Source: Berberis thunbergii (taxonomy: Eukaryota > Streptophyta > Magnoliopsida > Ranunculales > Berberidaceae). From it: a DNA stretch of 64,000 nt. Below are positions 54,403 through 64,000 of the stretch, piece by piece. The stretch lies in the NCBI GenBank assembly GCA_003290165.1, contig QNQO01000199.1:186001-250000 (forward strand). The letters run 5' to 3'. Position 1 is the first letter of the stretch, and every line of letters begins with the position of its first letter. The position numbers were made by a program, and so were the translations under genes. The notes under the pieces were generated by a model that was not told where the DNA came from, did not search any database, and saw only the letters and a program-made list of their open reading frames with translations.

Positions 54403-57400
54403 TGTCACGCCGTGATTTTCGAAGAAAACGAAAATCTCAAAATTCACGTAGGATTATTCATTTCCCCAAAACTCGGGACATGAAATTCAATAGCAATAGA
54501 AACATTTAGTAGCAACAACAACGTAAACATGATTTAATTATTGAATCAAGCAAAACCTCTAACCAGGAAAGACTTGCATTGCTATCCCCACTAGCGAAAC
54601 TTCAGTAATGCTGCTCAAAAGTCTCTAAACCTAAAAGGCTAATTAGCTACATTCCCAAAGGAATATACCCAAGAAGCAAAAGCTCACTTGGGTCAGCAAT
54701 AAAGCTGGTGTGAGTAAACTTCATCCCAAACATAATAAATTCGCACGTGATAACATCAAACTAAGCACAAACAATAAACAACCACACCAACAGGTAGTTC
54801 CGCAATGAGGCAAAGGTGTCATGCAAGAAAACACAGTTCAAAAAATTTAGTTTCTCAACGAGACAATCATGTCATCATCCCAATTAGGTAAATATGCATT
54901 GACTTGTACTTACACTGTAGAAATTGACTATGGCTAGTTTGACCTGCAGAAATATTATCGGACTTGTCATCCTACATGAAAAAAGGTTAGAAACAATATA
55001 AACGTAACTTATTAATTAAACAGTTGTCTTCGTACTATATTTGACTTAAGCATCTTATTCATTTTTAACGAATTGATCACTTAGACGATACCACATTCGC
55101 ACCACCTCCGTACCGAATATATATGCTCGTATGCCTATCTCATATAAATTAGGACTACTCCATCATCTATGCCCAAGTGGGGACACATCACATACAGACA
55201 TGCATCGCCGGATACTCCTAACTATATGAGTAACAAAAAGCCACTCTTGGACTATCAATGCGCATATAGTCACGTCACAGTTTTTACGGATAAATATCAA
55301 AGCCTATCTTAGGCATAAAAATCCACCTCATTTTTGCAAGACTAACCCGAATGTTATTTTAGTTTCTCTATAAAAAAAATAGGTGTCCCACCTCAGCAAG
55401 ACAACTCGCAGGTTATTTAGTTTTTCTATAAGAGATGGGAAATAATAAACAAAAAAAGGTGTGGTAGTTCTAAATTTTAAAATTCTAAGTGATTAAATTT
55501 TCAGGAATAAAAATTTACCAATATCATTTATTTTTGATATTTCAAAATTCCTCCACAATGATATTTTGTCATTCATAAGTAAATCAATCCACCCACTATT
55601 TTAAAAAAATGTAACCATTTCAAATGCATACATTCAGTGTTGGCAACAACATGACCCACACACTCACCATCCTATAACAGCATAATTAAAATATTAAACA
55701 ATAGATTAGTATGACTTAACAAAACAATAGATTAGGATGTACAAGGATAATTTAAAACAAGACAATGGTATACAATGAAATCTATATACAAAAGATGACA
55801 GAATTCACACAAACACATGCACAAGTAAGAGTCCAACCGAAATGAGTATAAAGTCAAACAAAAGATTCACAGCTAATCACACCCCCATTGAACCAATTTT
55901 CTGAACTAATCAAAATTAGAGCTAAGACTACACCCTCAATTAAGCTACCATAAAAAAAACACAATACGATCATACCACAGTAAACATCAAAGTCCCCCAT
56001 ATATTATAAAAATTAAACCAAATCCATTACTCAGAAAGATACTCGCAAATTCTACATCTAATCAACAACCCAACATTGTTAAATTCATACAAAATGTATA
56101 TAAAAGGGAGAATGAAAAAAACTCACAATATGACTATCGACCACGCTCACCCATCACAGTGAAGAAGATTGTGTGTCGTTATTTTTAAAAAAACCAATCA
56201 CATTAGGATCAACTTACATCCAAGTCCATATTACGCAAACACCACATTAATCAAAAGTGGTAATTTGAAATCAACAAAAATCTCCTAAAGAAAATCAAAC
56301 CAAACAAGTGGAAACCAACAGAAATTTAGATTGGAAAACAAGAAACTCACATTGATCTTTCCGCCAAATGCCTCCTTCCAGCCAAAGCCATCAAAAGCTC
56401 CAACTGAATCTAGCCTAAATTCAATTTAGGTTCTCCCACTATTGTCAGTTACAACTTATTGATTGTTTTGTCTCTTCTAGAAAATCCAAGAGCCAACCCA
56501 AAATATTTCTCAGCTTCTTGTCTTAGCATATATGAAAACGATGTTTCTCCCTTTGACTCCAACCCGTTTATCAAGATTCTAAATGTTGACATGTCTTGTT
56601 CACATTGTGCTTTTTTCATCAAATAAAAAAATTCATAGAGAACCAATCAAACATCAAGTTGTCAAAGGATACATCCCTGATTTACTTAATTGAGGTTCCC
56701 ATCTCTGAAAACTTACATGATAGACATAGGAATTGCTACTCGGATCTGCTTATATCATTATCATCAAAATCCACCGATTCCTCTCCTTTTGACCCACATC
56801 AGACTTCTAAACAACCTCTACTCCCCAATAAACAATGATTACCCAACTTTCCATCCCAGCACCAATTTTCCTTAGATGTTCTTGGAGACTCTAAATTCAG
56901 CCAAGAATACACTCCATATATCCTGATCACAAGAGCAAGTAACAAGTACATGGCTTGTTGTTTCTTCATGTAGACCTTTGATAAAGTTTGCCTTTCATGT
57001 CCAGTGATTCACATACATCCACCAGATCAAACACACACAAAAACAGAGAGAGAGGTCCATGGCTCTCTCACTGCGAATCTCTTTAAGATCCAAACCTTCC
57101 ACAAATCCATGTATTTGATCCACAAGTCATCCGGATCGATTAATTTCACAAAAATATCAAAACCCCAATCACTCGAAAAAAACAACCAGATTCCTCTCAG
57201 ATTCACAAAGTCGACACCTTATCTAGGGTTTGGTGAAATCAACCGAACCTAACATCGATTTGATCCATAAAAAAAATGAAAACTCGAGAAATACAAAGAT
57301 TGAAAACTCATAGATAAAACCCCATAAACCCAAATCATTCCAACATCCATCTTACAATTATATTTGCTAATATGCAAACACACCCAAAATTCTAAAAAGA

Positions 57401-58728
57401 AAAAGAATAACTCAGGACAGAAAATGTTGAAAGAAGAAGATTACGTACTAAAAATCTAACTATGATTCCTAGAATAATTTAAAACAAAAATATGAAATAG
57501 TATGAAGAAAACTCACCAAAATCGCAAATCGCAAAGGTTGCGCAGCCAACGCAATCGTCCCATCATTCTCTCACCTGCAGGGTTCTTGCCAAAGCTTCAT
57601 CCTCATTGATATGTCGTTTCCTCTTTAGAGTTAGTTCCTCATTTTGAACAAGCTTTTTTTCTTTACTACAACACTATCATGAGTTTCTCCTGCTGAAAAT
57701 TTCAGCCATGAATCAGCTCAAATCAGATGTTGCCCCTGGAATTGATGGATACCCAGTGGACTTCTTTACCAAAGTTTTGAGTGTGGTAGGAGATGATGTT
57801 TTGGCTGTGGTGTTAGCCTTCAATGCTCGAGGGTTTTTGGAAGATTGATTGCCAATAGGTTGAAGACTTGAGACCAATAAGCTTGATCCCTTTGGACTAT
57901 TGGCACCTATGAATATGTCTCAGTTGCATATCCTTGAACATTCCTCAGGTTTTATTTTTCATAAACTATGTGGTCTCACATATCATGAGACCTAACTTTC
58001 TTAATAAATTGCTAACTAGTAAGCTTGGGGAAGATTAAGACTCAAACTCTCTTCCAGTTATACCTCAAGTTATCAATCTTCAAATTGGATGTTCTACAAT
58101 CTCATCAAGTGTGATTTTCCCTGCCTTGAGGTAAATCCAACCGTTTGATATAAATCTAACCCGAAATTCATAGATTTATATATCTAAAGAGAACTAGAGA
58201 ATCAAGAACACTTACTTCTACTAATATTCGATAATTCTACCAATACATATCTAACAAAATATAATATAAGAGTGAAAAAACAAATCATATTCATAGAAAC
58301 TAAACTTCAATTATATTCAAAGATTATATACTAAATCTTTATAATAAAGAGAATGAAGAAAACTAATAGAATTTTTATAAAGATAATGAAGTAAAGAACT
58401 CACCTTTTACTTTTCTCTTCCTTTCCCTTTTTCTTTATTCCTTTGTTCATTCTCTTTTCTTTTCTTTTTTTCCTACAAATTTTTATTTTGTGCGGCTTGG
58501 AAGAATCAAACCTCTATTCAACCAACCTAAGGACAAAACCCTACAAGGTTAGGGTTTGCACAAGGTTATAGTGACACCCCCTTATTTATTTATTTAGTTA
58601 TTATATGGTTCAACTACATATTTAAGAAAGCCCTAAAACTTTTGAAATTTAAATTCAATTAAATGTAACTCTATTTTATTTAATTCAAAATAAAATAAAT
58701 TATCTTTATGAAATTTAGGGATGTTACA
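54403..58728 (-). mobile_element. 4.3-kb LTR-type element (solo LTR or LARD)
   Basis: Starts TGTCACGCCGTG at 54403 and ends ...GGGATGTTACA at 58728, flanked by the 5-bp direct repeat ATAAG (54398-54402, 58729-58733). On the minus strand it opens TGTAACATCCCTAAATTTC, a start common to plant gypsy-type LTRs, and ~150 bp in has the leader ...ccctaaccttgtagggtttt. No gag-pol and no second LTR copy were seen, so it is either a very long solo LTR or a large non-autonomous derivative. A LINE RT scrap lies inside. Confidence 0.8.
57690..57920 (+). pseudogene. LINE reverse transcriptase scrap
   Basis: MNQLKSDVAPGIDGYPVDFF and VGDDVLAVVLAF from 57708 match the PGxDG block that opens LINE RT domains. 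A broken NRLK...RPISL follows ~57855. Only ~60 codons. Confidence 0.6.
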
Positions 58729-58839
58729 ATAAGGGTGAGTAGGGTCGGGGGATGTAGAGTCAAGGGGGTGTGATGGGTAGGGGGATGCGAAGGCTCAAGG
58801 GGATGCAGAGGGTTAAGAGTCACCAGTTATTTCTGTCAA

Positions 58840-60925
58840 ACCGTGTCCCGATGAATATCTAGAACCTGGCAACATTTCTTATCCTGGTGGTCCCAAAGAT
58901 ACATCCATATTAGAGGATTATGATAACCTTATTTCTTAGTCCATTTGGGATGGTGACGACGTATTTATATTATTTTCAAGTTTTTTAAAATATGCAGTAC
59001 TTTTTTTTTTTTTACATTATTAGGACACTGACCAGTTTTTCTTATTGTGTAGGAACGAAGTGAGCTGAGATGAGATATCAGTACAAGAATTTTATAGTTT
59101 GGAAGTTGAGTGACGAGCTAAAAGAAGTAATTTCAATGGTCTATAAGAGTGGTCTCTAATCGTTGATAGACAATTGTAAGGATCAGATCGTTATGGTGAC
59201 AATTTGTGTTTTCATTAAGCGTTGACAACTTGACACCAACACTTTTCACCTACCTTTTGGAGAAACGACCATCACCATTGATGATGTCTATCGTATCACT
59301 CATTTGTCGATTGTTGGTAAATCGGTTATGGTGAAGAAAACTCAAATGAAGGCAAAAGATTGTGTTCAACTTTTGGTGAATTGTTTGGGGATTCAAAAGA
59401 GTGAAACACAAAAGCATCTCCAGAAGTATCAAAGTTTTCATGGAGATGAAATTTATTAAACAACATTGTTGTGGAAAAGTGAGCACAAGTGATTCTCTTC
59501 AAAAGAAACAACAAGTTGCATGGGTTACTTGTTATTTCTTCTGGGCATGATTATCTTTGCTAATAAGATTGGAACCAAGGTTCGCATTGAATATTTGAAG
59601 TTGCTAATGAAAGTGGATGATGTTGGAAAATTCACATGGGGAGTTGGTACTTTAGCTTTCTTATATCATTACCTTGGTTGTGCTAGCAGAGTGGGTACCA
59701 AACAAATTTCTTGATATATGCCACTTTTGAAGGTACAATTTTCAGGTTAATTGTTCAGTTAATTATCTTTTTAGTGTTTTAGATATTGATTTTTCATATT
59801 TATATATTTAATTTTTTTGTATTGTTGGTTATATGATCACTTTAGGCTTTGGGGTACGGCCCGAGCCTTGTGGAAGGATCGTCTCCCTACCATGGCTGAG
59901 TAGGATCGCCCCCAATTTAGCGGGGTCGTGAGTGAAGAAATTTTAACTCTTAGGGAGAATCTTGATGACATGTCTCCTGAAGAGCTAAAAGTTAGTCATT
60001 TAAGTTCATATCTCATCTCAGGTAATTTAATAAATTTATGTTTGTATTGTTAGGTTATTTGGGACCCTTACGCGGAATCCAAGCAAAAAACTTCACTTTA
60101 CAGCATTACATTGTTCCAAGACTACTTGTTAAGCCCTGATGTTGAAGAACCCTATCACCCAGATTGAGTGATGAGACATATACATGTCATTCCAAATCCC
60201 CCCATTCAAGTCAAAACGAAGAATAAATTAAGGTCGATTTGGCCACAACTACTCAATGAAGCACAAAATACTCTCTTCGTTTGCTAAAATTTGGTAGAAT
60301 CATCTCGTGTCAATTGAAACCAAGGAGCGCCATTGAAGCTTCTATGGGATTGCAGGAAGGACTAATTAAAGTGGTTTCATGATATTAGTCATCCGTCCAT
60401 CCAACCACCGACAACTAGGAGGACACATCCCTTAAGAAATCAATTCATATCTCACAATCGGGTAATTGATCTATACTTTAACAAATTTGCTCACATTTCA
60501 AATACATAATTCTTTTGTTTTTTTGTTTTTTGTTTTTTTGTTTTTTTGTTTTTTTGTTTTTTTGTTTTTTTGTTTTTGCTAAGATCAATGTTTTCCTTGT
60601 AAGACAAGTTGGTTGATGAGGGCTCTTCAGTTGGTGGACACCTCTATTGAAGAATGAGGGAATGTGGATAAGGTTGTGTTGCTCATGAGGCAAAAGAAAG
60701 TAAGTGACCTTCTAAGATAAGTGTCTACGCATTTCGTCTCCTTAAGAGATAATGAAAATGAGCCACAAACTAGTCAAACTGGTGATGGTGGTGGTGCTCC
60801 TAGTAGTGGTGCTCCGAGTGGTAATGTTGCAAGTGGTGGTAGGGGAAGGGGTGGCGGTGCTGGTGGTGATGCTGGTGGTGGTAGAGGATGGTTTGATGGT
60901 GGTGGTGGTGCTGATGGTGATTAAG
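58840..60925 (+). pseudogene. Plant mobile domain (PMD) gene, decayed
   Basis: Blocks: LEPGNISYPGGPKDTSILED (~58860-58920); FHLPFGETTITIDDVYRITH (59243-59302, needs one frame change); LVNCLGIQKSETQKHLQKYQ; LLFLLGMIIFANKIGTKVRI and TWGVGTLAFLYHYLGCASRV (59526-59695); WDPYAESKQ...LFQDYLLSPDVEEPYHPD (60062-60165); WFHDISHPSIQPP (~60370-60410); and a Gly-rich tail ending GGGADGD* (60922). These are the conserved parts of aminotransferase-like/plant mobile domain proteins, found both in host MAIN-type regulators and in transposon-encoded proteins. Stops and shifts show it is inactive. The 5' part lies before the LTR-type element, near 53885-54402. Confidence 0.75.
60507..60577 (+). repeat. (T7G)n minisatellite
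   Basis: Eight to nine units of tttttttg in the PMD remnant. Confidence 0.9.
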
Positions 60926-61469
60926 GAATGTTTGATGGTGGTAGTGGTGTTGGTGGTAGTGGAAGGGGTGATGGTGGTGTTGGTGTTGGTGGTATAGGAA
61001 AGGGTAATGGTAGTGTCCTAGTGGTATAAGTAGGGGAAGGGGTGGTGATGGTGCTAATAACAGTGAATAAGTCCTTGTTGGTGGTGGTGTTGAGAGCAGA
61101 ATGAAGAAGAGACATGAGAAGAATGTCACCAAAACTGAACCTCGAAAAAAGACTAAGAGGACTTGATTTATAAAATTTTGAGATACTATTTTGTTTGTTG
61201 TAATATTTAAAGTTAATGAAAAATGTAATGATTATAAGTTTATCCAATCAATTATGATTTCACAATTATGATTTTCATTAGTATTTATGTATATCTCAAT
61301 AATGGTTACAAAATTAATATCTCAGTAATGGTTACAAAATTAATTGTAATCCAAGTAAAAGTAACAAATTCTATCAAATAACCAGAAATTTTTTATACAA
61401 AGTCACTGATGATACACCGAACCGTCAATTGATCAACATTGTACACGTGTCATGGTAATCTCGTCAAAA
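60926..61469. other. PMD 3' flank, no further gene
   Basis: Continuation of the Gly-codon-rich tract to ~61030, a Lys-rich scrap ending ~61164, then AT-rich sequence with a ~20-bp repeat (atctcaataatggttacaaa / atctcagtaatggttacaaa). Confidence 0.45.
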
Positions 61470-61879
61470 AAAAAAAAACAGACCCGACTGCATGCTCAAT
61501 CCAGCGAGACCCAAACAACACTAATCCAATTATTGGTAGGATCTAGACAGTCGGATCCAAGTTGCAATGAGCCATTAAGCCCACACGTCACGCGGTCAGG
61601 CCCAATACTCGTAAGATCTCTAAGGCAAGTATCTGAGAAATCTACCTAATACTGGTAGGCCAGCAACACATTGGATCCGACTAGAAAACAAATACTAGAG
61701 TATAACTCGAGCAAGAAAACTTCCTTGCATGGACAACACTTGGAAAGGGAAACCTCTCCTGCAGATCTAAGAGCACGAGTCGAGTAGGGAAACTATCCCA
61801 CATGGACATCTCTTAAGTAGGAAAGGATCTCCAACAAGATATCTTTCCCTGAACTATGTCACCAAAGGCCTAGACAAAC

Positions 61880-63143
61880 TAGGGGTGTTAATTGGTCCAT
61901 GTAAACTGTCCAAATTAACCGAACCGAACTTAACCGAGCTAAAAAAAAATGAAACCAAATTGCCAAAACCAAACTGAACTGAGCTACTTTGGTTCGCTTT
62001 CGATTTGAGTTTTTTAGTCCCGAATAAATCGAACTGTATCAATTTTTTTATTTTTTTTTAACTCTCATCCCCACCACAAACTGCTCAATCCCCACCCCAA
62101 TTTCCAACCAACCCACCCTATTTAATTCCCAAATCCCAACCCCACCAATTCAATTCCCAACCAACCCACCCCCATTTAATTCCCACCTACCCCGTTTACT
62201 TCAGCTAAGGTGAATATATAGAGATTGGATCCAACTAGAGAAGTAGAGAGGTCCTCCATGGATATCATATATATAAGTGAGTATGGTGTGCTAAGATCTA
62301 TTATTGATAATCTTGTAAATGAGTTTTGTTTCGAGACTTTCATCGACTATGTTGTTGGAAGGAGTTTATGTTGCTTCATAACAACTGGATACAAATGTTG
62401 TCCATATAATCATAGTCATCTTGTTATAGAAGTGTTGTATATATATGTAAAAAACCTCCCAACATCGCCAGAGTTCCTCTTTACCAAAGAAGTCACTGCG
62501 TGGCGCCACACATGGTTAGAGAACATCAGCTACTACAAAGGCAACGAGTACCTCTTCGGTGCCACCAAGGGTTTCATAGAGGGATCAAATCGGATGAGAA
62601 AGGTGACTTTTTGAAGCTCATGCTAAATCGGGTCTTAAATTTCGGCGGCAAGGCTGGGTGGAGGTTCAGGAACTCATTGAGCACCATGTGTCTGAGCTTG
62701 TTTTATTTTTGTTCGACTAATTTTCTTTGCATTAGCACTATTGGGGGTTTTGTCGAATTGTATAGTCATTCGAACTTGTTTAATCAGAATGCAATAATGC
62801 TAATCTCTTTTATCATAATAGAAAAACTTGTATAACCTTGTTTTTTTTGCTTTGGATAATATAATCTTGTTGAGGTTCAAATTTTATTTGAAATCAGTAT
62901 GTGTGAAAAAGGTTTTATCTTTGTGTTTAGGTCTAGATGTATGGTAATGGAAACACATAATTGTTTCAGTAAGAAGAAGAAAGAGGATGAAAAAATTAGA
63001 AAATAAAAAGGAAAAAACCGAAACAAACTGAATTGGTTGGTTATGGGTTTCTATTTGAAAAATCATAAAATCAAACCGAACAGAAAATTGAATCCCAAGT
63101 TCAGTTCGGTTTTGATCCAATTTCAAACCGATTGACACCGCTA
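61880..63143. mobile_element. hAT-type non-autonomous element
   Basis: 1,264 bp. Starts TAGGGGTGTTAATTGG and ends CCGATTGACACCGCTA (inverted TAGCGGTGTCAATCGG), with AACCGAAC-rich subterminal sequence. Flanks agacaaac (61872-61879) and agccaaac (63144-63151) are 7/8 identical, fitting an 8-bp hAT duplication. No transposase. The interior carries an unidentified coding-like segment. Confidence 0.8.
62225..62614 (+). pseudogene. Unidentified ORF inside the hAT element
   Basis: 129 open codons. The best-looking part is VTAWRHTWLENISYYKGNEY, LFGATKGFIEGSNRMRKVTF near the C-terminus; a second open frame overlaps at 62500-62835. I do not recognise a family. Inside a small hAT element without transposase it is most simply a captured host fragment, but that is inference. 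Confidence 0.3.
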
Positions 63144-63326
63144 AGCCAAACAAAGACTCTCACACTATAAAATGGAGATAAGGTTGATGAACTTAAGGTA
63201 TGCTACAAAAACTCAATTTACAGCTTTAAGCTTCTCCTAAGCCTTATCTAACTTAAGCATCAAAGTGCAATCAGCTGCCACACGGTGGTCCTTGGCTGAC
63301 GTGTGTTACTTGTGCAGGTCTAGGTA

Positions 63327-64000
63327 AGTAACGAGGAATGAGAGCGGAAATCGGCTACATCAGTTTGGCACTTCACGTGGGGATTATCTTCTTCAATTAG
63401 CCCAAGCAGCTCTAGCCTACCACGGGCAATATCAGGAGATTTTGAACCTACACGCTGAGCCTTGGACTCCACCAAGCTTGCCTCCGCCTCTAATAGTTTG
63501 TGGGAGAGCGCAGCCAAATGAGATTCCTCTTCCAACAATCGTTCTCTTAGCGAATTCAGCTTAGCCAGGGTGTCCCCAACCCAAGCCTCAGCTTCATGAA
63601 CTCGGCGTCGCCCATCGGCTAGATCAAATTCAAACTCCAGTTGCAAAACAACCAATCTAGACTCATGAGAATGCACCTTGCACGCCAACCCCTTCAACTA
63701 CTCACTTAAGAGGCCTAACCTCTAAAGTGTGTCAGAGTACGACCTACAAACCTCTGCAAAAGGCTCCTCCGATCCAAAGCGTGAACTGTGTTATGAGCGT
63801 CAAGGTGTAGACTACCCTTAACAAACAACGACAAGGAACCTTTTGGGAGACACCAACTCCTCATCCAAAGCCTTCTCAACACGAAGATTAGCTTGACACT
63901 CAACATAAGGCTCTAGGGGCGGGAGAGAAGATTCACTTCTCAGGGTAGCAGGCTCAGTGGGCCGGAGATCATCAGGGACAACATTGACTTTGTCGGCATC
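63327..64000 (-). pseudogene. Gypsy-associated coiled-coil ORF, partial
   Basis: Minus strand, entering from the window edge: KVNVVPDDLRPTEPATLRS, SSLPPLEPYVEC, EKALDEELVSPKG (to ~63840); HLDAHNTVHALDRRSLLQRF; a frame change near 63710; then a long coiled coil LNSLRERLLEEESHLAALSH, KLLEAEASLVESKAQ, ending at 63320. This layout resembles the extra proteins of plant gypsy-type transposons (putative gypsy-type transposon domain). It is antisense to the LTR on its left. 63843-63996 is the sequence found also at 13056-13214. Confidence 0.5.

Larger units (their letters stand above)
61470..63310 (+). repeat. Gypsy-like LTR, interrupted by a hAT element
   Basis: Left part 61470-61879 and right part 63152-~63310. 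The right part has a TATA box ctataaaat (63165-63173) followed by ggagataaggttgatgaac and ...cttaagcatcaaagtgc...cttgtgcaggtc, a leader style seen in plant gypsy LTRs (TATA, short leader, ...GCATCGGAGTG...GCAGG). The LTR start is not fixed. Confidence 0.5.

Noticed and set aside
60721..60924. Gly-rich small protein as a separate gene
   Set aside because: Low-complexity GGT-repeat tail continuous with the PMD remnant. The overlapping Val-rich frame is equally open, as expected of such repeats.

Overview
The window is nuclear DNA from a flowering plant, probably a eudicot. It is AT-rich and intron-bearing, and it is dominated by plant transposable elements: Ty1/copia, Ty3/gypsy-like, L1-type LINE, MULE, CACTA, hAT and MITE. 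The only gene that looks intact is an intronless cytochrome P450 of the CYP96A type (48405-49979, + strand). Almost everything else is element sequence or broken gene fragments.

Region 1 (1-8.6 kb): a miniature LTR element (TRIM-like), a decayed copia element on the minus strand whose LTR seems to have landed in the TRIM LTR, a foldback MITE, and a 5'-truncated LINE.

Region 2 (8.6-35.2 kb): one very large nested structure. A Mutator-like element (MULE) with ~230-bp terminal inverted repeats at 8604-8838 and 34998-35240 carries a decayed minus-strand transposase gene. It contains a hAT MITE (8-bp target duplication), a LINE (31415-34148) and a 17.25-kb CACTA element (13417-30669, target duplication ATT). 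The CACTA element contains a second CACTA element (18969-26722, target duplication ATA). Both CACTA elements are packed with fragments of ordinary plant genes, all on the + strand and several with splice sites kept. The outer one carries APUM24-like Pumilio, starch synthase 4, an ERECTA-type LRR exon and a SHI/STYLISH factor. The inner one carries AP-3 beta-adaptin, REV1, aspartyl aminopeptidase, a PDR/ABCG transporter, a probable deoxyhypusine hydroxylase scrap and a PAP27-like purple acid phosphatase. I saw no CACTA transposase in either, so both look non-autonomous (Pack-CACTA). The inner element splits a starch-synthase exon whose two halves rejoin in frame when the element is removed. This fixes the order: capture, then nested insertion.

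Region 3 (35.2-47.6 kb): a minus-strand mRNA capping enzyme pseudogene split by a LINE with a perfect 10-bp target duplication; a second LINE of the same family; a nearly identical 1.22-kb tandem triplication that includes that LINE's 5' end and a 111-bp foldback MITE; and another LINE with a 12-bp target duplication.

Region 4 (47.6-64 kb): the CYP96A gene; a 138-bp near-perfect hairpin element; a decayed plant-mobile-domain (PMD) gene whose 5' part is duplicated and which is split by a 4.3-kb LTR-type element (target duplication ATAAG); a CACTA MITE; a 1.26-kb hAT-type element inside a gypsy-like LTR; and at the edge a minus-strand coiled-coil ORF of the gypsy-associated kind, a piece of which also lies inside the MULE. 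Protein identifications are from recognised motifs without database searching. Boundaries with matching target duplications are firm, and others are approximate.
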